A stretch of DNA of 64,000 bases from a virus. The stretch is taken from positions 1 to 64,000 of IMG/VR virus record IMGVR_UViG_3300019766_000011; one strand, given 5' to 3'. The position numbers and the translations under genes were made by a program. Below, piece after piece: positions 58,643 through 64,000 of the stretch. How positions within the stretch are numbered: position 1 is the stretch's first letter; each line of letters starts with the position of its first letter. The notes beneath the pieces were generated by a model. The model did not search any database, was not told the origin of the DNA, and saw only the letters and a program-made list of their open reading frames with translations.

Positions 58643-59539
58643 ATGGAAGCAATCACAACTAAAATAGGATTTATACCAGCTGCTGAAGATCTAACAGGTA
58701 TGGTAGGTAGAGCTGTTGCAATTAATGGTTTCAACCCTGAATACAAACATGGTCTTTGGCAGCTACCTCGTACCCTTAAAGCAAAGGGTATCGTAACTAA
58801 GGGAGCCAAGACTTTAGATGCACCAGCAGTTGTTATATCAGGTGTAACGGATGTACGGTTATCAGCTACCTCTGGCCCGGTATCTCCGGGTGATTCCTTA
58901 ACTTGGGACACAGATGGCTACCTTACTAAAGGTGGGGCTTTTGCTACAGCACTAGGTTATGGGGATAGTGGTAAGATCATACCTGCTTTCATTTTTCCTA
59001 CGGAAGAGAGTGGTATAGGGGGTAAATACGTTGAAGGTGGTAGATACTCTGATACAACGACTCAGACGGTTACAGGTCCCGATATCCTAACACCTGTTCT
59101 TTATGGTCCCGGTGGTACAGATAATAGAGGTATCGCTACTATGGATACTGAAGGTGTTATAACTTTAAATAAGTCAGGACCTGCTTTTGTTAAGCTACAT
59201 TTTAGAGTTGGTAGAACAGGCGCATCTGGTACTTCTAAGGTGGTTCTTAAAAGCCAAGTTTCTGTTGATGGTGGAGCTTCTTGGCAATTTACTGAGAATG
59301 ATGTATTCAGTGCATCACTTCATAACTCAACGGATATCGAAGTTATAAGTGAACAAGTATTTATCAATGGCTTAGCTGGTTTTAAGTTTAGGACTGTATG
59401 GGCTAGGGATAGTACAGGAGATAATTCTGGTAATTTAGAACCATTAGAGATAGGACCTAATCTACAAGTACAAGGTTTAAGTGTACAACCAAGTGCTAGA
59501 ATGGTTGTTTACTTTGATGAAGAGTTCGTATACTATTAA
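58643..59539 (+). CDS. Virion-associated protein, possible fiber or decoration
   Basis: 298 residues. The N-terminal half resembles DUF2190-type decoration folds (VVISGVTDVRLSATSGPVSP, GYLTKGGAFATALGYGDSG). The C-terminal half is a jelly-roll-like beta domain (FVKLHFRVGRTG, DGGASWQFTENDVF). Role uncertain; it lies after the tail fiber. Confidence 0.6.
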   Translation: MEAITTKIGFIPAAEDLTGMVGRAVAINGFNPEYKHGLWQLPRTLKAKGIVTKGAKTLDAPAVVISGVTDVRLSATSGPVSPGDSLTWDTDGYLTKGGAFATALGYGDSGKIIPAFIFPTEESGIGGKYVEGGRYSDTTTQTVTGPDILTPVLYGPGGTDNRGIATMDTEGVITLNKSGPAFVKLHFRVGRTGASGTSKVVLKSQVSVDGGASWQFTENDVFSASLHNSTDIEVISEQVFINGLAGFKFRTVWARDSTGDNSGNLEPLEIGPNLQVQGLSVQPSARMVVYFDEEFVYY

Positions 59540-59574
59540 TTCTAAAGTTAATAAAAATACCGTGAGGAGGTGTA

Positions 59575-59826
59575 ATGTCAGAACAAGTAGATCTATTAAG
59601 ATTAAAGGAATCTGTGAGCGTATTACAGGGGATGTTAGCTAATCAAGTAATGGAGTACTCTCGACTGAAAGTAGAAGAGTCATTAGTTAGAAAAGATGCA
59701 CAAGCCCTTAATACTTATTGTACTGAGTTAGAAGAGGAAGTTAGTAAATTACAAGCTGATAAATTACAACTTAAAGCAAAGCTAAATTCAGTAACTTTGG
59801 ATAATAAATCAGAATCATCTGAATAA
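59575..59826 (+). CDS. Coiled-coil protein, 83 aa
   Basis: Almost entirely heptad-like helix (LRLKESVSVLQGMLANQ, CTELEEEVSKLQADKLQLK). GAGGAGGTG site upstream. No signal peptide, so it is not an obvious spanin. It lies just before the holin gene. Confidence 0.68.
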   Translation: MSEQVDLLRLKESVSVLQGMLANQVMEYSRLKVEESLVRKDAQALNTYCTELEEEVSKLQADKLQLKAKLNSVTLDNKSESSE

Positions 59827-59856
59827 TTTTAATAAATAACTCATCTCATTAACTAC

Positions 59857-59877
59857 AAGAGGCTTATGCCTCTTTTT
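59857..59877 (+). terminator. Terminator before the holin gene
   Basis: AAGAGGC-TTAT-GCCTCTT followed by TTT. It lies 24 bases before the holin start. Confidence 0.8.
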
Positions 59878-59901
59878 CATGCCCGAAGGGGATTAATATA
59901 A

Positions 59902-60117
59902 ATGTCAATAGAATCACACACAGCGGGTCATATAATTGATGGTGCTAGTGTTGTAACAGGAGTGCCAGTAACAGTGGCTACAGTAATATATGGTATCGAC
60001 CTTGAAGCTTTCATCATGTACGGTACAGCCATACTTGTAGGAACCAGTTTACTAAAATTAGCTTGGAATGCAGGAAAATTCGTAATCAAGAAAGCAAACG
60101 AGTTATTAGAAAAATAA
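59902..60117 (+). CDS. Holin
   Basis: 71 residues with two hydrophobic segments (VVTGVPVTVATVIYGI and AFIMYGTAILVGTSLLKLAW) and a basic C-terminus, the layout of a small two-helix holin. The endolysin-like gene lies on the opposite strand at 60775-61341. Confidence 0.75.
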   Translation: MSIESHTAGHIIDGASVVTGVPVTVATVIYGIDLEAFIMYGTAILVGTSLLKLAWNAGKFVIKKANELLEK

Positions 60118-60150
60118 CTTAGGAATAAAATACATGGAATGTAGACAATA

Positions 60151-60185
60151 AGCCCCACACCTTAAATGGTAGTGGGGCTTTTTTT
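60151..60185 (+). terminator. Terminator of the late operon
   Basis: AGCCCCAC and GTGGGGCT form an 8-bp GC-rich stem followed by a T-run. It closes the plus-strand structural block where it meets convergent minus-strand genes. Confidence 0.9.
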
Positions 60186-60186
60186 A

Positions 60187-60345
60187 TTATTTTATTCTTT
60201 TAACTATTCGCAATTTAAGAAAAGAACCGTGGGATATGACTAATCTTTGGGCTTGCCTTAATGTCATTAAATCCCACTTTAAGTCTTCCCATCTCTCAAA
60301 GAATTCACACCAGTCCTGTACCATGTAAGCGCGCTTCTTACTCAT
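60187..60345 (-). CDS. Small basic protein, 52 aa
   Basis: ATG at 60345 behind GGAGG, reading MSKKRAYMVQDWCEFFERWE and a helical basic rest to TAA at 60187-60189. It has its own promoter-like sequence upstream and lies beyond a terminator. No family recognised. Confidence 0.68.
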   Translation of the reverse strand: MSKKRAYMVQDWCEFFERWEDLKWDLMTLRQAQRLVISHGSFLKLRIVKRIK

Positions 60346-60375
60346 TGCCTGCCTCCAATTTGTTATTAATTAGAT

Positions 60376-60403
60376 ACTATAAACTAAATAATCACTCTGT
60401 CAA
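60376..60403 (-). promoter_or_regulatory. Promoter of the 52-aa gene
   Basis: On the minus strand TTGACA, 16 bases, TATAGT, about 31 bases before the ATG at 60345. Confidence 0.6.
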
Positions 60404-60406
60404 TCA

Positions 60407-60442
60407 TTTATAAAAATCCCTTAATATTTCTACTAAGGGATT
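60407..60442 (-). terminator. Terminator of the lysis/ligase minus operon
   Basis: On the minus strand AATCCCTTA and TTAAGGGATT pair across the loop and are followed by TTTTATAA, directly after the DUF4326 gene. Confidence 0.75.
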
Positions 60443-60456
60443 CTAATTGTTAAAGT

Positions 60457-60681
60457 TTAAGGTTTATTTAATTGACTATCTAGAAATTCTTTAATTATAT
60501 CACCATGGCACCTTTTAGGTGAACAAAAGCATTCTAGTTTCACATCTTCTTTTTGAGCTATACGGTAGATACGTACAACTTCTTTATATAAAGAACAAGA
60601 TTTATCTTTAATACTTTCATTAAAATAGACTTCAAATTCTTTAATTACTTTAGTTCGTTCTCTTTCGGATTGATTATTCAT
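60457..60681 (-). CDS. DUF4326 protein, apparently missing its start
   Basis: The ATG at 60681 gives 74 residues with LECFCSPKRCHGDII, the DUF4326 C-terminal signature. The same frame is open upstream to 60774 and encodes AIYIGRGSPLGNPY, the conserved DUF4326 N-terminus, but has no ATG, GTG or TTG there. The in-frame stop that bounds it is the TGA of the endolysin gene. A nearby out-of-frame ATG would fit if one base were added. Either the start is non-canonical, the gene is frameshifted, or readthrough occurs. Confidence 0.7.
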   Translation of the reverse strand: MNNQSERERTKVIKEFEVYFNESIKDKSCSLYKEVVRIYRIAQKEDVKLECFCSPKRCHGDIIKEFLDSQLNKP

Positions 60682-60774
60682 AATATAAGGATTACCTAAA
60701 GGAGAACCACGCCCTATATAAATAGCTCCTACATACCTATCCTTTTTATTAACAACTTTATAGTCATAAGTATA

Positions 60775-61341
60775 TCAAACTTCAAAGAAGTAAATACGTT
60801 TATTACCTTCAGGGTCACAAACCCAACGATTATGGTGTGCATTATTCTGCCACTTAGTATCAAAGTGGAGCCAGTTAACCCGGTTCTCAATCCTTCTAAT
60901 ACATTCAGGTACAAAGGAACCCTGTTCAATACGAGTCTTGATACTCTCACGAACTCGTTCAGCAGTGAAACTTTTAAACTTACAATCGAATGCACGACCC
61001 ACTGAGTGCATAGACTTCTCAGACCAGTAGCTGCTTCCTAACTCCCGATACCCCGAATGTTTACAAGCATGACCATTATTAATAATCGTAGGACCGAAGG
61101 TAGCACGTAACCAATCAATAGCCACAAGGATACTTACATCAAACAACGCCCAACAAGATGTTTCACCTAATCTATCAAGAGTCTCCGGTTGTACAAGCTC
61201 TTTAATTCCGAAGTTGCGACAATGGTATTCCCCACGTCCTAAAACCTCCCAGTGACCTTCCTGAACCCATGCAATGAAGCCTTCATCACTTAATTTCTGT
61301 AGTTGTTCTTTCAAATTACCTTTACGTACAATATTATGCAT
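60775..61341 (-). CDS. Endolysin-like M15-family peptidase
   Basis: 188 residues. The C-terminal half carries SEKSMHSVGRAFDCKF (S-x-H-x-x-G-x-A-x-D) and NWLHFDTK, the zinc-binding His/Asp motifs of M15/VanY-type D,D- or L,D-peptidases. AAAGGAGGGG lies upstream of the ATG. It probably cuts peptidoglycan peptides for lysis, with the holin encoded across the strand junction. Confidence 0.8.
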   Translation of the reverse strand: MHNIVRKGNLKEQLQKLSDEGFIAWVQEGHWEVLGRGEYHCRNFGIKELVQPETLDRLGETSCWALFDVSILVAIDWLRATFGPTIINNGHACKHSGYRELGSSYWSEKSMHSVGRAFDCKFKSFTAERVRESIKTRIEQGSFVPECIRRIENRVNWLHFDTKWQNNAHHNRWVCDPEGNKRIYFFEV

Positions 61342-61906
61342 CCCAGTCCCCTCCTTTTAGTTTTTGAATTTGATTTTCTAACTTATCAAGAAGTAAATGA
61401 CCCTTTTCTATTAGGGCAGATTCATCCTTTCTTTTGACGATATCGTAACACTCTGTAATTGTCAAATTATTATTAACAAGTTTAACTAACGCAACACTTG
61501 TGTTATCTAACCCAAGTCCAAAGTTTGCTTGAATAGGGGGATGACCTTCTTGCTCTACATACCCCACATCCGGGTAGTATATGATAGCTGCTGGTGGTAT
61601 TTTTCTCTTAATGGTAAAAGGTCCCTCGGTATGGTATCCGTCAATAGTTGCTCCATTAATACTCAAGTTAACATCTTTTGGACTGAATCCCGGTAAAGTA
61701 GTCTCTGAACTTTCAGGATACGAGTTAATACAATCACCTGCACTAGGGTCAATAGGGGTATTACACGACTTATAACCCTCTTTTAGTAGAGCTAACTCCT
61801 TCTCCATATCCAAAATAGCAAGGTATTCTTCACGAGTAATAGTTGCTTGTGGTACATTGATAGAGTTACTTGATGTAAACTTATTATGAATTGATTCAGG
61901 AAGCAT
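61334..61906 (-). CDS. Hypothetical protein, 190 aa
   Basis: Helical, polar first 50 residues, a middle with LPGFSPKDVNLSINGATIDG and FTIKRKIPPAA that faintly recalls Hsp20 domains, and a helical C-terminus. The Hsp20 link is weak. Overlaps the endolysin gene by 8 bases. Confidence 0.6.
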   Translation of the reverse strand: MLPESIHNKFTSSNSINVPQATITREEYLAILDMEKELALLKEGYKSCNTPIDPSAGDCINSYPESSETTLPGFSPKDVNLSINGATIDGYHTEGPFTIKRKIPPAAIIYYPDVGYVEQEGHPPIQANFGLGLDNTSVALVKLVNNNLTITECYDIVKRKDESALIEKGHLLLDKLENQIQKLKGGDWDA

Positions 61907-61909
61907 TGG

Positions 61910-62743
61910 TTATCCCTCCATGGTTTTATTGATTAGATCGCGTTTATCAATAATCTGACGATCATTAGTCATCTCAAACCCTTCTGGGAGTACCACAGTC
62001 TTAATGTAACCAGCGTCCAGACGTTTTTGAGTATCCACGACCCACTTCTGTAGGTCAGCTTCAAAAGTATCCTCAGAGGCTTCCCACGCTTCTGTGATAG
62101 CTAAACGATGTTCCATAATCTCATCACCAGATGCAATAACCCATTGAGGGTCTTCACCTACCACATAAGTAGAGTTGAAACTACGGATAGATGCATAAGG
62201 GAAAAGGGTGCATAGTCCTTGGTGACCTTCAAATACTTCAAAGAGTGCTACAAATAATTCATCCCAGTTATAGAAGACTTGACGTTTGGCACCAAAGATA
62301 CGATTACGTTTATTAGCACTACAACGAAGCAGGAAGTCATCTAAGCTACTTAGACGGTCTTGCAGTGTACATGTATAAAGGTCCTGTAAATGCCAGTCAG
62401 TGGGCATTGCATCATGAACTACGAGGGTTACTTCACCTTCTTCATCACGAGAGATAAATGCATCAAGTGTTAGATGAATATCAATATTATCGAATACACG
62501 TTTCAGCTGTTCACGAAGTTTAGAACCTAGACGCTTATATGGTTGACCATCCATATCCCATGCAGTTACTTTAGATTTCTCATCAGTACCACCACCTGTG
62601 ATATGTATACGTTTATAATCAAGTGGGCTGTAGACAGGCATTACAATGACCGGAAACTTTAGACCAGTTAAGGATTGTTCGGATGGACGAGTTGGCAATG
62701 TTGCGAATACATAATTATCAGTTTCGATAGATTTGTTTGTCAT
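61910..62743 (-). CDS. Possible divergent nucleotidyltransferase/ligase-like protein
   Basis: 277 residues. PVYSPLDYKRIHITGGG, then KVTAWDMDGQPYKRLGS, LTLDAFISRDEEGEVTLVVH and a later EGHQGLCTLFP follow the order of ligase motifs I, Ia, III and IV but without a clear K-x-D-G. It lies directly after the DNA ligase gene. It may be a decayed or repurposed relative; I am not sure. Confidence 0.45.
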   Translation of the reverse strand: MTNKSIETDNYVFATLPTRPSEQSLTGLKFPVIVMPVYSPLDYKRIHITGGGTDEKSKVTAWDMDGQPYKRLGSKLREQLKRVFDNIDIHLTLDAFISRDEEGEVTLVVHDAMPTDWHLQDLYTCTLQDRLSSLDDFLLRCSANKRNRIFGAKRQVFYNWDELFVALFEVFEGHQGLCTLFPYASIRSFNSTYVVGEDPQWVIASGDEIMEHRLAITEAWEASEDTFEADLQKWVVDTQKRLDAGYIKTVVLPEGFEMTNDRQIIDKRDLINKTMEG

Positions 62744-62799
62744 GTAAAGATTCTCCTCAGAATGAGAGCTACCCTTATTGGTAGCTCATGTTGGTAAGA

Positions 62800-63852
62800 T
62801 TATAGATCAGGGATCGACTTGTCAAGTCTTTGCTCATGAAATTTAGCTAATCGGATAGAACCTTGTGAGCCAATACACAAACCTTTTATCTTAAAAACTG
62901 TTCCCAATACTTGAGCCGGGTCTTCTAGCCACTCTCTACGCATTGAATCAGTTGCACAACCGTCAATAGTTAGAAAAGAATCCGGTTGGCTTTTATCTTC
63001 GAAAGCTTTCCAACGGAATATTAGTTTATTAACCATTCCTTCACGTTTAGTCCCTACATCCCCGGCTTCATAACCTACACATTCCAAATCAATATCATAA
63101 TTACTTACAATTTTAAAAGAAGTGTGATCTTTACGGCCAGCAACCCATCCAGCTTCTTCTAACTTAGCTACAATACCTTCTTCACCTTTAGCTATTACTT
63201 TTTCAGACATTTCAATTATATGATCAAGATCTACATGGTATTGACCTAGTACACGGGATAGGAATATTACTTGATTACCCCAACCTTCGCTAGTAAGACC
63301 TTGTACTACATTCTCACGTCTTTTCCAAAAAGGTGTTAAGCTGATACCTTCATTAAACTGATCTAGGGTTACTACATCAAATAGTCGTAAATAAGTATGT
63401 TCATTTGCTTCGATTTCATCGAAGTGGATACGATCACCTACATCATGTCCCGGATTCTTCGCAGTAGCTTTCTTAGCCTTAGTCGCGATACCGTCACTTA
63501 ATGGTTTCTTACGGCTAGACTTGTACATAGCCCCAAGCTCTTCTAAGCTCACAGTATCGTTAACAAGTTCACCCATAACCACTTGGGCACCTTTAAGGCT
63601 GAAACCCTCCTCTAGGCCCTGTACGATTCGATCAACGTGTACTAACTCATTACCAGTACGTGACCAACCACCTTGGCAAGTCCCATCTTCATTAAGCACC
63701 CAGAAAGAGTAGATACCATCTTCTTTAATCTCAACAGTATACTCATCAGAAGATGTAGCAGCTTGTGCTTTCTTACGGCAGTCTTTCAAGTGCTTAACTA
63801 ATTGAACTACTTTGTTAGCCTTGCGAGAGCAGTTTTCAATAGACCACTTCAT
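62800..63852 (-). CDS. ATP-dependent DNA ligase
   Basis: 350 residues (T7 ligase is 359). Motif I is EIKEDGIYSFW (adenylated Lys of K-x-D-G), then SRTGNELVHVD, motif III VVMGELV, LRLFDVVTLDQF, motif IV GEEGIVAKL and motif V SFKIV, with a C-terminal OB region. It seals Okazaki fragments. ATGA overlap with the small upstream gene. Confidence 0.92.
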   Translation of the reverse strand: MKWSIENCSRKANKVVQLVKHLKDCRKKAQAATSSDEYTVEIKEDGIYSFWVLNEDGTCQGGWSRTGNELVHVDRIVQGLEEGFSLKGAQVVMGELVNDTVSLEELGAMYKSSRKKPLSDGIATKAKKATAKNPGHDVGDRIHFDEIEANEHTYLRLFDVVTLDQFNEGISLTPFWKRRENVVQGLTSEGWGNQVIFLSRVLGQYHVDLDHIIEMSEKVIAKGEEGIVAKLEEAGWVAGRKDHTSFKIVSNYDIDLECVGYEAGDVGTKREGMVNKLIFRWKAFEDKSQPDSFLTIDGCATDSMRREWLEDPAQVLGTVFKIKGLCIGSQGSIRLAKFHEQRLDKSIPDL

Positions 63853-63992
63853 TTAACCTCCTCAATTTTCAATTTTTTATCATTAGGTTTGTTAAAGATA
63901 CAACCATCACATCCTTCATCAGGACATTCACTATTAAGTGATACAGTTTCACAAAACTCTTCAATAGTCTCAGAACTTACCGCAATAATCAT
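63849..63992 (-). CDS. Small Cys-cluster protein, 47 aa
   Basis: ATG at 63992 reads MIIAVSSETIEEFCETVSLN, then SECPDEGCDGCIF and a basic end, with TGA overlapping the ligase ATG. GAGGAGG inside its end serves the ligase. The three-Cys CPDEGCDGC group may bind metal. Another gene ends at TAA just upstream (TAATG) and continues off the window. Confidence 0.62.
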   Translation of the reverse strand: MIIAVSSETIEEFCETVSLNSECPDEGCDGCIFNKPNDKKLKIEEVK

Positions 63993-64000
63993 TAAATCAT

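Noticed and set aside
61334-61906. Hsp20/small heat-shock protein
   Set aside because: Only LPGFSPKDV and a short later segment resemble the family; the strand order and length do not fit well enough to call.
1-64000. Integrase, CI-like repressor or attachment site
   Set aside because: No tyrosine or serine recombinase motifs or lysogeny regulators were seen in any listed frame, so no temperate module is called for this window.

Overview
This window is part of the genome of a tailed, contractile-tail (myovirus-type) bacteriophage. Structural genes run from terminase to holin. There are also a T7-like family A DNA polymerase, a T7-like single-subunit RNA polymerase and many small phage-type ORFs. 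I see no integrase, excisionase or CI-type repressor, so a virulent lifestyle is likely. The DNA is AT-rich. A SspB homologue and Fur-type operators resembling the Vibrio consensus point to a gammaproteobacterial, possibly Vibrio-like, host; that host call is inference. Genes are cut at the left edge (thyX) and just past the right edge, so this is a fragment of a larger genome.

Layout. (1) 1-17.5 kb, minus strand: a replication and nucleotide operon with ThyX, metallophosphoesterase, endonuclease VII, 5'-3' exonuclease, SSB, thioredoxin, deaminase, DNA polymerase, Dda/RecD-like helicase, SspB-like ClpXP adaptor, primase, SleB-like hydrolase and HAD phosphatase, with many small genes coupled by TAATG or ATGA overlaps. 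(2) 17.5-18.1 kb: control region with five 18-bp direct repeats around a minus-strand sigma70 promoter, four Fur-box-like operators and a strong plus-strand promoter. (3) 18.1-23.1 kb, plus strand: small early-type genes, a tRNA-like element and a frameshifted ORF. (4) 23.1-24.4 kb: noncoding, strand-asymmetric DNA that is an origin candidate. (5) 24.4-30.3 kb, minus strand: accessory genes including an RNA ligase, a DUF1353 protein and an exported protein. (6) 30.5-34.0 kb, plus strand: a polymerase-palm-like protein and the phage RNA polymerase, behind a host-type promoter. (7) 34.3-60.1 kb, plus strand: packaging, head, neck, a very repetitive fiber, sheath, tube, tape measure, baseplate, tail fibers and holin. 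(8) 60.2-64 kb, minus strand: DUF4326 protein, M15-type endolysin, a possible ligase-like protein and ATP-dependent DNA ligase.

How it fits together. Host RNA polymerase probably reads the early, replication and RNA polymerase operons from sigma70-type promoters. The phage RNA polymerase then presumably transcribes the late genes, although I could not identify its promoter. The most unusual features are the phage SspB, an N-terminal MAIS-type peptide shared by four otherwise unrelated replication or polymerase proteins, the Fur-box array, and a second family-A-palm-like protein beside the RNA polymerase.
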